From NCBI GenBank assembly GCA_032207245.1, contig CM063502.1, forward strand, positions 69,434,116 through 69,498,115: 64,000 nt of DNA. The letters are read 5' to 3'. Positions 44,244 to 56,790 of this stretch are shown here, one piece after another. Position numbers and translations under genes: made by a program. Under the pieces are notes generated by a model. It searched no databases and had not been told where the DNA came from. It saw only the letters and a program-made list of their open reading frames with translations. The DNA is from Pardosa pseudoannulata (taxonomy: Eukaryota; Arthropoda; Arachnida; Araneae; Lycosidae). Every line of letters starts with the position of its first letter. The first letter of the stretch is position 1.

Positions 44244-46378
44244 ATAAAAACTGAAACCTGTTTTTTGAAGTAAAATAACTGTGAAATCTAGAGTGATTTG
44301 AACTATTTTGTAATATTAATCGTATCTCCTATAAAGAAAATAATAACTAACCAACATTTTGTTTACAAAAGGTGACACCTCTGCCGATCTGCCCAAGTCC
44401 GGAAAAGAGTACGGACTACATACATATAACAAAATTAGTGTCCTCATTACAGACAAATTTTGATTAGCCTAATACTTAATCATTAAAGGTATAAACTAGA
44501 CGACCCAACAGACGTTGACCTGTTTTAAAGTTGTAAATCAAGAAATTGTAAAATGTTTTTAAATAAATTATAAATTGGACCGTTTTAATGTAAAAACAAG
44601 GAAAAAATTATTTTAAAGAAACTTAACGCCACACATATACAGTCATCATAAAAGTAATTAGATTAAATTAAAATTCCCACATCTCCTGAACTGGGATTTT
44701 CTGTAGTGCAGCTCATTGCGCTGACTACTGCGCCACATGTACGTTGGCAGTGCTGGGTTTCAAGCTTCAGCAAGGATGAGTTTCAAGCAGTATTATATAA
44801 TCTCAATAATTCAATTCTAGATTTTTAATAAAAAAAAGATTCTCTGTTAAATTGTGAATCTAAACCATTCTCGAATCAACTTAATAACATACAGAAAAAA
44901 TTTCATCAAACCAGTAGAGCAGTTTAGGAGGAGTACTATTACAAACATAAGGACAGAAGACTTTTATATATATAAAGATAATTACATAATAATTACATAT
45001 ACTAAAAACTGAAACCTATTTTTTGAAGTAAAATTACTTCGAAATCGTAGAGTCATTTGAGCTAGTCTGTATTATTAATCGTGTCTCCTATAAAGCAGAA
45101 AATAATTACCCAACATTTTGTTTACAAGTGGTGAGACCTTTGTCGATCTGCTCAAATCTAGAAAAGAATACTAACTACATACTTATAATAAAATTATTGT
45201 CCTACTCATTATAGACAAATTTTGAATAACCTAATTCTTAATCATTAAATGTATAAACTATACGACCCAACAGACGTTGTCCTGTTTTAAAGTTGTAAAT
45301 CAAATACTTGTATAATGTTTTTAAATAAATTATAAATTGGACCGTTTTGATGTAAAAGTAAGGAAAAAAATTATTTAAAAAAAACTTAATGCCACCACGC
45401 GTACAGTCATCATAAAAGTAATTAGATTAAATTAAAATTCCCACATCTCCTGCACTGGGATTGTCTGTAGTGCAGCTCATTGCGCTGACTACTGCGCCAC
45501 ATGTACGTTGGCAGTGCTGGGTTTCAAGCGGCATTATAATAATCTCAATAATCACGAAAATTCTGTATTTTTAATAAAAATACATTTATTATCAAATTGT
45601 GAATCTAAACCATTACCGAATCAACTTAATTACATACACAAAATTTCATCAAAATCAGTCCAGCCGTTTAGGAGGAGTACTATTACAAACATAAGGACAG
45701 AAGACTTTTATATATAAACATAATTACATGATAATCACATATATAATGATAATTACATATAATAAAAACTGAAACCTAATTTTTGAAGTAGAATTACTGT
45801 GAAATCGTACAGTCATTTGAGCTAATCTGTATTAATAATCGTGTCTCCTATAAAGCAAATAATAACGACTCAACATTGTGTTTACAAGTAATGAGACTTC
45901 TGCCGATCTGCATGTCCATAAAAGAATACGAACTACATACTAATAACAGAATTACCTACTCATTACAGAAAAATTTTGAATAACCTAATTTTTAACCATT
46001 ATATGTATAAATTAGACGACCTTACAGACATATCCTGTTTTAACGCTATAAAACCGAAAATTGTAAAATGTTTCTAATACATTATAAATTGGACCGTTTT
46101 GATTTAAAGTTAGGAAAAAAATCACAACCGTGATTAGATTAAATTAAAATTCCCACATCTCCTGCACTGGGATTCGACCCTGGAACACTCCGTACTGAAG
46201 CTAGTTGCGCTGATCACTAAGTCAGAGATACATTGTCAGTGATGAATTTCAGGTGGCATTATAATAATCTCAATAATAGTGCAATTTTGGATTTTTAATA
46301 AAAATAAATTCCTATCAAACTGTGAATCTAAACCAATTTCGAATCAACTTAATTCTATACACAAAAGTTCATCAAAAA
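44244..46378. repeat. Three tandem units of about 760 bp with tRNA-like and RTE-tail-like parts
   Basis: Units start with AAAAACTGAAACCT near 44246, 45004 and 45764 and share block order throughout (GCCGATCTGC or variant, CGACC-AACAGACGTTG, AAATTGGACCGTTTT, TTCCCACATCTCCTG). Each carries a minus-strand tRNA-like segment (44676-44740, 45439-45503, 46152-46231). Units 1 and 2 end with a plus-strand motif ATCAAAATCAGTCCAGCCG or variant, GTTTAGGAGGAGTACTATTA, then ACATAAGGACAGAAGAC (about 44900-44975 and 45641-45716). That motif resembles the conserved 3' tails of RTE-clade LINEs. Unit 3 is cut at this point by the copia fragment. No reverse transcriptase is present. Confidence 0.8.
46152..46231 (-). 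mobile_element. tRNA-derived segment with intact B box in repeat unit 3
   Basis: On the minus strand a D-arm/A-box-like TTAGTGATCAGCGC is followed by a B box GGTCGAATCCC (46169-46179) and a stem-like CAGGAGA. Units 1 and 2 keep GTGGCGCAGTAGTCAGCGC but have lost the B box through a deletion, so unit 3 preserves the ancestral tRNA-like form best. It is SINE-like. I do not call it a functional tRNA because the cloverleaf is poor. Confidence 0.55.
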
Positions 46379-46735
46379 GCCCATAACCGTGTTGGGGTGT
46401 TGGTTCAAAATTTAGTTTCAAAATATCCCAGGCTTCCTTTCCATCTTCTGTTTGTGCTATGAGAATTTGAAATTTTCTTTCAACCGACTGATAAATAGTA
46501 GTGAAGGCTCTGCTTTTACGCCACTCAAAGTCTCTTTCCTCACTATCACTTGCATCCCAACACTTGAACTCCCAACAGTTTCTATTAATAAGAACACATT
46601 TAATATCAAGTTTCCAAGTAGGATAATTATAATCTGAAAGTTTTGGGAAATTATAGGTTAGTTCTTGAACTTGCAAAATCAATAAAGTAGAATATTTAAG
46701 AAACTGCTCATTTGAATACCACAAATTCATGTATT
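46379..46735 (-). pseudogene. Ty1/copia gag fragment
   Basis: A minus-strand frame of 128 codons contains PKLSDYNYPTWKLDIKCVL, RDFEWRKSRAFTTIYQSVER and GKEAWDILKLNFEP. These match the N-terminal half of copia-type Gag (the UBN2/DUF4219-like region). Gag would form the particle shell. Similarity stops after NFEP, where the frame runs into a primer-binding-site-like sequence and then into flanking repeat DNA. No Gag zinc knuckle, protease, integrase or RT follows. The fragment is open but truncated and is almost certainly non-functional. Confidence 0.85.
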
Positions 46736-46800
46736 TTTAATCCACATCAAAATTCTTAACTACATCATCATAACATGGGCATAACAAGAGAATAACATGG

Positions 46801-46948
46801 CATAACGGGCCCATAACCTTGTTGGGGTAAATTTCATGGATGTTTATTCGTCCAGATCAAACGACAAAAAAAAATATATATACAAGGCATTAAAATCAAA
46901 TTTAAGAAAGTATGTTTAAACATAGTACGTTGATTTTATTTACCAACA
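46801..46948 (-). mobile_element. Copia-type primer binding site and putative short LTR
   Basis: On the minus strand GGTTATGGGCCC (complement of 46807-46818) matches the complement of the initiator tRNA-Met anticodon arm, the half-tRNA primer site known from Drosophila copia. It lies between the gag fragment and a 129-bp segment (46820-46948) with ends TGTTGG...CCAACA, a candidate LTR upstream of gag on that strand. The LTR call rests on ends and position only, since no partner LTR is present. Confidence 0.55.
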
Positions 46949-47439
46949 TATTTATTAACATCAGAATAAGAGACAAGTCAAAAGCACGGCAATAAAGACA
47001 ATTACATGTTCGGTCCGATTATTATTCTAATATGATCCTAGATCAAGAATTACAAAAAAAAAATAGATGAATTTATTTTAAAATGGTGGACATTTGTTTT
47101 ATTACTATAGAGAATTAAATAAATGAAATTGAATGAGTAATTCAATGCACGAACCCATACATCGCTTTAAGATTTATGTTATGAAAGAATATAATTTTTT
47201 TAGTAGGAGAATAAATACATTTACCAGATTTCTTAATAAGAATAAAGTGTGTATTCTTCATCTCTCCTTGATTTCAATTAGATCTAAAAACGATACATTG
47301 TAGTAAATAGTGGTTGATATACGAGATAAGTGGTAAAGATTTTCTCGAACCATATTAACATTCTGTAATCACCACCACAGTACATTTTCAAAATCCTAAT
47401 AGCATGTTAATGCAAATGCATCAGGTCGTTTTGAACCCT
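46949..47439. other. Gene-free AT-rich stretch
   Basis: Nothing recognised. Confidence 0.6.
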
Positions 47440-47880
47440 TAATCATTACCTATCAAGACAGAAACATTTTGCCAATATTGAAGCAATAAATGCTTTAATT
47501 TCCGTGCTAATAAGGAAACGAAGTATTAATCCATTTTTCGTGGCGCGTAATCATCTTTTGATGGTTCTGTCAGAAAATCATTAATTTTTCTAATTTTGTG
47601 CCAACCAAAATGTATTAGAAAACTCTGTTAACTTTAGTTAAAGAGGATGGATATACTTAGCAATTTTTTAACCGAAAACGCGTTATAGCCACTCTTAAAT
47701 TTTAATTAAGTTCTTAGGTGGCTAATTTGGTCCAATTGGAGTATAAATATTTAATATTTAATTTGTCGGCTATGTTGGGCTTCCGCATCACTCAGGCTTG
47801 TGCGTTAAATAGCATTAATTTCTATGCATCTGGGATTTGTCTTACCTTGGTTATCTTACTTAGAAATGCTGTTTAACGAA
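47440..47880. other. Complex unique block rich in TAAT cores, candidate conserved non-coding DNA
   Basis: Non-repetitive, with several homeodomain-type TAAT/ATTA cores, TGGCGCGTAATC, GGTCCAATTGGAG and GGGCTTCCGCATC. All frames are short. Texture alone is weak evidence for regulatory function. Confidence 0.3.
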
Positions 47881-48614
<734 letters not shown>

Positions 48615-49935
48615 ATAATGAATTAAATATGTAGTGTAGTTTTATGACAAAGTATTGTGACAAAAATTACAAATTTTGAATACTTACATAAATTTATATA
48701 ATATTATTATTTTAGTAAAAGTACTGAAAGCGAATAAGTTAATGAAACAGCTTTAAAATACCTTGCATTTTCACAGTTCGTCTCTTTAATGGGTTATTTG
48801 AAATCAATCTTTAGCAAGAAAAGAGTTTGTTACAACTAATAAACTTCTTTTCTATTTATCTTGCCTTACATTGCGTCTTGTTACACCTGTATGCCATATG
48901 AAGTCATGGATATCGTGATACCACCTCTGAAGTCTAGAGTTGTTTCTTTGGTCAGTCCCAATCCAACCCAACTAAGGGGTTTCTCTCTTTTAACACAATT
49001 ATAAGAGGAGTCCGTTAAGGTCACCCTCTATTTCTTTGCTAATCTGTTACCTAAATATGGGGTATTCGACTAATATCTGATGGTTTCATTCGTAGGACAT
49101 GTACCATAAAATATCACTGTCTCATTTTTAGGTCACTTGTTAACGGTAACGTTTAAGTGTCTGGTAAACATCAGTATTATTTATTCTATTTGGCAAATAT
49201 CTTCGAAGAACTTTCAAGAAATAATGTGAAAAGAATATTTCTTATTTTCTTGTACTTTTGTTGATTTCTATTTTTTCTTTGGTACAATAGTACTTATTTT
49301 ATAGTTCGATATAGCTTGAGGGTATTTGGAATGATGCTAGATCTCGAGACCCGTTGCACCATTGTTACACAATGTTAAAAAAATTCACAATAAAAGGACA
49401 TTATAAAATCTTTATTCCCGATTTAATGACATCTATTTTTGAAAAGTATTTAATATTAAGGTAGATGTATTTAGATTAAAACTCTGTTCAATAATATTTC
49501 TGAAGCTTTATATTTAATGTATTCTAAAGAAAAATAAATCTAACTACCTTTTTTTATAGTCTGATCTAAAATTTAAAGCGGTAGTAATATCCATTAGTTT
49601 AAAAAGATTGAATTGGGAAAAATATATTTAAACAGTTCAAGCAGTCTACCTAAGACAAAAAAGTTCCCAAAGAGTAAAAATAATCCCTGCTGTAATTCTG
49701 GTATTACAGTTTTGTGCAAATTATTTGGAACAAGCTCAAAAATGTTCTCACATGTAGTTTAAGTAATAGAAATTCTGTTATAAGGATAATAGATCAATCT
49801 AATAGAAAGTATTTCGTTGTATACATTTTTGAATTTTGATATGAATTTTACCAATTTAAAACACAAACTTTGTACATAGTCATTAAAAAACCAAACATTT
49901 ATGACATTCAGAATCGTTTTTCATTTCATTGAGCA
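48615..49935. other. Gene-free stretch
   Basis: AT-rich, with a more complex patch at about 48850-49170. A CCCAATCCAACCCAACTA string at 48957-48974 recalls a SINE-A tail, but no body or tRNA head supports it. No gene. Confidence 0.5.
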
Positions 49936-49939
49936 GTCG

Positions 49940-50330
49940 ATCTTACAAGTATCTCCTTACAAATGCTCGATGGCATTTACATCTGAAGAATTTACAGGCT
50001 AATCTAGAAGTCATTTTTTTAAATTTACGAGATTAGAATTACAGCATAGGGTAAGAACATTATGCAACACAATACTAATGTTTTCATTTTTCATTCCTCT
50101 AAGCTGTCAAGTTCTCCAAACATAAATTAACCTCCAAACATCATCCTTTGAAGCTTTATTTATGTTTATGTTTAAAGAGGGGAATTAAAACACTTTGCAG
50201 GAAAAATGTTGTTGGAAACTCTTGCACAAAAATCGCGTTTCGTCATTGATTACAACCTTATTGTAGGTCCATGTAGTTCAAGTTTATTATTTTCTAATCC
50301 AATAAAAACTCTTTTTCTTTGTTGCAGGTT
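49940..50330 (-). pseudogene. Tc1/mariner-type transposase relic
   Basis: The minus strand encodes WTYNKVVINDETRF at about 50230-50271, matching the W-x-V-x-SDE(T/S)-x-F segment that holds the first catalytic Asp of Tc1-like DDE transposases. About 220 bp further, LLD*PVNSSDVNAIEHL (49956-50009) matches the family signature around the last catalytic Glu (LLDWPANSPDLNPIEHLW), with a Trp codon turned into a stop. Frames shift between the motifs and the central DN motif is lost. Upstream DNA to about 50660 may hold the decayed N-terminus, but I could not trace it. Terminal repeats not found. Confidence 0.65.
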
Positions 50331-51747
50331 CTAAAAATTCCTATTTTATTGACATTTTATTAATATTTATTGGGCCATCTCTCTTCTTCAAATAGATTCA
50401 GTTTTACTGTCGTGGTACTTTCCTCATAAACTTCTGAAAACCATAATTCTCTGAGAAAACCTGCAATTGCCTTCTGAAGATGCATTTTACTTTTTCATAG
50501 AAGGTCTAAGGTGTTGTCTTACGTTTACATACTCATTTGTTCTTTCGTTTTATAGAAACTGGCCCAAACTTAATTTTGTTATTAATAATCTAGGAAGAAC
50601 TGGATTTTCAATTCTTATGGCAATCTGCTTAATAGTGGTAAGTGCCATAGGATAATAGTCGTAGTATTTGTCTTGAAAATAATCTCCACAAATTCCATAC
50701 ACACAAGAATCAGATTGCTTACACTACTGACTACTTCTAAGAGTACTTGAAAGCAGTTGACTCCCAAAACTCTCTGCGTGTAATCGCCAATTAATGATTC
50801 TATGTTTGAGGCAGCTTTAAAGATAAGACCAATCTTCATTCATAACAAAAGACAATTGGAACCGGCTTCATGCAGAAAATTCGTGAGGCAGGAAGAATTT
50901 TAAGAAAAAATAAACTGGTAAGTATTAATTTGCACAGTGCTGTAAATGAATGTATAGTTGATTACATTCTATGTATGAATTTTTTGTTACTATATCGTAT
51001 ATTCCATTTATGTTTTTCTTGTTTCTTTCGTCTCAAAACAGAGAATTTCGTATAAAATTCTAACTACTAGTATTACAAGATGGCTTGAGATATTAATCGT
51101 AAAATTTTATTGCAAAACTTTTAGATATTTTACAACATTTTCAGAACTTACGCATTACTTTTATATGCAGAAATGATTTAACTTTATATCTGTAGACCAT
51201 TACCCAGTATCTCTAGGAATTTCTTAATCATGACCTTTTAAATGACGAAACTTAACGATATGCAAAGCCCATAAAAGTTTTCTTACGAATGCATGGACTC
51301 TACCCATCTATCCAAAACACACAAAAAGTTTAAACAGTCTATTTGCTCTACTAAATCAAGCATAACAAATTAAGGGCATAAAAGGTATTCAAGGATTACA
51401 AAATACTTTCCTCATGTTTTATTATCATTCTGTTGCATCGCGAATACATAAAAATTTGACTCTTCCTTTCTGCTATGTTAGAATATTGATAAAATCCATC
51501 AGGATTATTAATATATGGTAGTCTATTCTATTTGTCATGTTTTTTCTGAAAACTTATGCTATAAGATATTTTGTAGCTGAAAAATGTAAAGTTGTTATAA
51601 ATGTCCTTGTAAAAACTTCCCTAAATTTTAACTAGATTAAGTCTTGCAGGATTCTATAGTATCGATATCTTTATATTGAATATTAAAATATAAAAAATCG
51701 CTAAGAAGAGGTTGCAATAAACATATCAGAATAGGAATATTTCATTT
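50331..51747. other. Gene-free stretch next to the Tc1 relic
   Basis: May include the decayed N-terminal half of the transposase near 50331-50660. The 62- and 74-codon frames here (50467-50655, 50615-50839) have no recognisable domain. Confidence 0.45.
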
Positions 51748-51841
51748 ATATAAAACATTTTTATACATGTTATTAATACATGTTTCATAAATTGTTATAT
51801 ACATGTTTTATACATGTTTTATACATGTTTCATAAATTGTT
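51748..51841. repeat. Short minisatellite with TTTTATACATG motif
   Basis: Imperfect tandem copies of TTTTATACATG and a longer CATGTTTCATAAATTGTTA unit that occurs twice. Non-coding. Confidence 0.8.
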
Positions 51842-54800
51842 AGTTTTTTATTTACAATTGTTTTAGTTGTTCAATGTGATTACGTCATCACTGATACTTT
51901 ATCATGATTGCCTCAGAAATCTGTAACACATTCTCCGGCTCTTTGTCGGTATAAAATGTGATTTCTTTCCACTATTCCTATAGTACTTTGCATCATATAT
52001 TCTTTTATACTTATAATTTAATGTTGCAAGTTTGAGAAATTCCTGTAAGTTACAAAACCTTTGTAACTAGTTTGAATTATTTGAAACAGAAAATTGAACT
52101 TAAATAAATTAAATTACGATCTAAAAGTGAACATTTCCGAAACTTATATGTTTTAGAAATATTTCGAACTAACGCTTATTTTTATATAGCATCAGACGGA
52201 AGCTTCCTTTTCCGCTGATTATTTTTAAATCTTAACATTAAACTACAAAACAATGTAATCCAGTTACAGAAGTACGCATTTTTGTGATGACAGTAATAAA
52301 GGGTTTGTTCAAGCATTTTTCTGCCAAACTTCTTTCTCAATTTAAAAGTTTAATAGACTAACAAGGAAGACTGTGTTTAGCATATTGCATTATAAATCCA
52401 AAGCAGACATCATTAATTTTCTTTGGAAAACATTAAATGCATGACTTCACTCTTTCAAAAATTTAATTAATTTATAAGTCTTTTCTAAAGTTTTCCCATG
52501 CAGTTTAGGGTAAGATAGAAATAACTTTTGGGCAATCCATGACTACGAAACTTTTATAAAAGTCATATCTAACTCAGTTTCTACCCTATTTATTAAAAAT
52601 TTGGTAAAATTAAAATTTGTGTAATTAGTTCTTTCGTACAACCTTTCTTACTTGTTGCTTTTGATATTAAAATTCTCTGAGCTCCGAAAACCATTCTTTA
52701 TCTCTGGGTGTTGCCACTGACAACGAAGTATTCCTGATTTGTTGCAACAAACAACTTTGAGCTCGCGAGACAGTTTTTCTTACCTCGAGAATTTAATTTA
52801 GAAAGAAGTGTGAGGCAATGTAATATGTGTTAGCTATATTTTTGTCCCAAAACGCCTTTGATTAATGCGAAACAAAATATGATGATATGAAACTAAAATG
52901 TGACTTTAATATATCACTGTTGTTAATATTAAAGGAAAACAAAAAGTAGTTTAGCTCTGAATCTTGCGTAACATACGAGTAATAACATGTGAGTAATAAT
53001 GCTCTAGTAACAGGAGAGAAATATTACGTTTTTGACACTTAATAGATGTAGTTACTATTTTTTTATACATTGAAGTGTTTTTATTTATTTTTTAATGCCA
53101 AATCAAATAGCTTTTATTTAAGAAAAAATTCTTTAATACATTTATAGACTGGATCATTCGACAATATTAAAATTATTTATGAATATTATTGAAAAAAGAT
53201 TAACTATTGTAAAATTATTAATATAATATTAGTCTACTAAATATCACGAATCCTTCCAACTTCTTGCTTTGCAATACCCATTTTTTTCCTTCTGGTAGTA
53301 TTATTGTACCTATGTATTTTTTATTTAACATATTTAGTCATATATTACTTTGCTATTGTAGTTTAAACTTTTAATACAATTAGTATTTTAATGCAAAACA
53401 AATGGTCAGTTTAAAATATAATGCTACATTTATTTTCCAATAATTAAAATAAGCGTTTCATAAAATTTCAATGTCTGCTTATAAAAACTCTAATCTTTAC
53501 AGCAATATTTCAGCTAATTATTTCTCAGTAGATTAATCGTCTTTTAAAACATTTTACTATATACCAGAAAGATGCTTTTGATTTACATGTTACATCCAAA
53601 GTCTTAATGTGCATACATTCTGCATTTGAACAGTCATAAAACCTGACACGTTCACTATATTTTCATAAAAGTAAACAAAATAGTTAAATAGCTTTTTCTG
53701 TAAAGCAAAAATATTTTCTTAAATATTTAGTCTTCAAGAGAACACTACAAGTGCCTGGTCTTACTTGAAAGTAAATTTCATTTTATTATTCATTTTAGAT
53801 GTAAATGAAGAAAAACAAATGTTTCATAGACAACAAGGAACATTAAATGTGGAATTTAAGTAAATAATGGAGAATTTAATGTCATTTTCATGAGTGTTAT
53901 TTATGCCAATTTTTTTAATAAACTTAAAATCAAAATTCGTTATGTTTTCAATTTTGCCTTCGGTTTCCATGGTAGAGCTAAGGTGAAACATTTTCTACAC
54001 AAAGGTTAATTAGACTATGGTTAATTAGGAGTCCTATTTCATAAAAAAGGCATTGGATGACTGACAGCAGTCATGCCAGTAGTAGGTTTCGAATTATTGG
54101 AATCTGCTATCATAAACACTGCTCTACTTTTTCGTCTAATAACTGGCAACCTTACAGTGACTTCGAAATGAAATTTGTTTTGTAGCTTTTAGACGAAAAT
54201 ATGCCTATTACATAGGAATTTATAATAATTAGCAATAATAACTTAGTATCTTGTAAACAATATCTATATTATATATGTCAAAATTTTAGGATTTATTAAT
54301 TAAGTATATCTTTTTTCAGATATTTTCTTAAAATCTAGAAACTCACCTATCCAAATTTGACAACATAAAATTTATAAAAGTGGTAAAAATAGTGACTTGT
54401 ATACCAGAAATTCTTAACTCGGAAAGGAATTATTTGTATTATAAAAAGTTTTCCTATGTTACGTAAAGGATTTGTAATACAGGAAAAAATTTCCAAGATA
54501 AAAAAAAGAGATTTTTCAGTGTTGTTACTCATTAGAGTAACTTATGAATTCTCAAAAAGTAATGATTGAACGAGGTACTCTGATTGCTTTATTACAAAAC
54601 GAACCTTTTTTTATATGTATTGAGAGTTAATTAACACTCAAAGGAATATAACAATTTTCTTTATAATATGCATCTTTTACACAACATGCATGCTTTTTTA
54701 GGGTCTGTATATTACTATAATAAATAGGAACTGATTTAGAAGTCATCACTAGAAATGTGAACAGTCATATTGTAGATATGATAATATGTAGACTGTAGAA

Positions 54801-56140
54801 TTTTTGCTGTTAGGGGCAGCATTTGAACTAGGTAGTAATATATTAGACAGCATAAGTTGATACCTATAAATATGTGCAATTATTAAAGCTTTTGAATATC
54901 TTTTATCAGTTTATTGTAGTATACAAAAACATACAAGAAACATTCAGTCATTTATTTTTAACATAAAATGCTATAATATGCAATATTTTTGTATACACTG
55001 AAAGCTATCAACTTGATATAACAGTAAACCATTTAATTTTTTGTAATAAACGTTTATATGTTACAATATCTCTTCAAATAAAAGTAATATAACAGAAATA
55101 TTTTTAAATAAATTTATAGTATTATAAAACGAACAACCAAAAAATATAGAACAGCCGTCAGGAATTACTAAAATTTACATTCATACCATTTTTTATTTAA
55201 ATCTTTTTAATATTTAATCTGCCGTAATTGGTATAGTTAAGTTTTACTACAAGATCGAGCTTCTATGTCGCCTCATAAAAACTTGTGGAGTCCACGTGCA
55301 CCCTCAAGGCAATACGCTTCCCACCTGCTTTATATTGTATAACAACGACGTCTTGTAAGACTGTTAATGCAATAATTATTAAACGTATATAAGAATGCAA
55401 TAGGATTTTTCAATACTCTTTAATTGTCACTGACTACCTTTAATTTTAAAATTGTTATTAAAACATAAAAAATGTAGTAAAATATTTATTCAAAAGTATT
55501 CCTTTCATATTGTTTTAATTGCAAGACAAAACGGTTATTCTGTATTAATTTCAAAAGTTAAAATTTAAAAGAACTCAGCAATTCCTTTAAATCTCCACCA
55601 TAATTCTGTATTTGAATAATCCAGAAAGCATCTAAATTTTAAAAACATTTAACGAACTGAATCTGAATATGTAAAGTATTTACCGTAATTTTTAATACTT
55701 CAGAGAACATTGAAAATATTTTACTCCGTAATGTTACACATACTTTTTCTGGCGCCAGATTTACAAAACGACGCAAAATGAAACTACATTTATTCGATCG
55801 CTGGTAATATTTTTTATCACTTACACCGTTCTCCAATAAACGTAATATTAAGGCCATTACGAAGAAAATTGCCACTAAATTTATCACGCTGTTATTAAAC
55901 CGTCCTTGCCGCTGCAAATTATTGGAGTTTAAACAACATAGATATAAAATAGTTGGGTGTTTTAAGTGTCTTATTTGAAACCAATATTTGGTATGTTTCT
56001 GTGAAAAGTACTGTAAAGATTCAATAAATCTTTTCTATTTTCTCTTCTTAGGCAAATTAAGAAAAACTATTTCTTTGTAATTGTTTCTTCATACAAATAA
56101 AAAACGTTCGTCACCCTTTTTTTTGTTTTCAATCCCGTAT
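51842..56140. other. Long gene-free AT-rich stretch
   Basis: No gene, RNA gene or clear mobile element. Slightly more complex patches lie at about 52690-52790 and 55250-55350; I recognised no family there. A weak tRNA-like B box on the minus strand near 54080-54100 has no supporting head. Frames at 54347-54532 and 55639-55917 have no recognisable domain. Confidence 0.55.
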
Positions 56141-56790
56141 ATTGATCATAATCACAGTATATTGATAATGATCTCATTCATTCTTATAACTATGTTTTGG
56201 AACTTATTGTGAGCTTTGCTTTCTTTTTATTACCTCATTGTTTTTATTTTGACAAAATAGAACCTGCGTTTATCTAATGTCAAGTGAAAAAAATAGCAGA
56301 ATGTATAAAATTGATCATAATCACGGTAAATTGATAATGATCTCATTCATATTTATAACAAAGTTTTAGAATTTATTGTGAGCTTCGCTTTATTTTTATT
56401 ACGTCATTGTTTTTATTTTGACAAAATAATACCTGCATTTATCTAAAGTCAAGTGAAAAAAATAGCAGAATGTATAAAATTGATCATAATCACGGTAAAT
56501 TGATAATGATCTCATTCATATTTATAACAAAGTTTTAGAATTTATTGTGAGCTTCGCTTTATTTTTATTACGTCATTGTTTTTATTTTGACAAAATAATA
56601 CCTGCATTTATCTAAAGTTTAGTGAAAAAAATAGCAGAATGTATAAAATTGATCATAATCACAGTAAATTGATAATGAACTCATTCATATTTATAACAAA
56701 GTTTTAGAATTTATTGTGAACTTCGCTTTATTTTTATTACGTCATTGTTTTTATTTTTTTTATTTTGACAAAATCAAGCATATGCTTCTT
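56141..56790. repeat. Tandem array, 4 x about 170 bp
   Basis: Units begin with TTGATCATAATCAC at about 56142, 56311, 56480 and 56650. Each contains TTGATAATGATCTCATTCAT, ATTGTGAGCTT-GCTTT, TTTTTATTTTGACAAAAT and AAAAAAATAGCAGAATGTAT. Units 2 and 3 are almost identical, unit 1 more diverged, unit 4 truncated with a TTTTTTTATT insertion. Non-coding. Confidence 0.95.

Noticed and set aside
46452..46637. Plus-strand frame of 61 codons
   Set aside because: Antisense shadow of the copia gag fragment.
48850..48980. CCCAATCCAACCCAACTA resembling the SINE-A tail
   Set aside because: Only the simple A/C-rich tail is similar; the AGTAGACCGTA block and tRNA head are missing.
54030..54130. tRNA-like B-box string (minus strand) suggesting another SINE
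   Set aside because: No matching A box, body or tail shared with the SINE families of this window.
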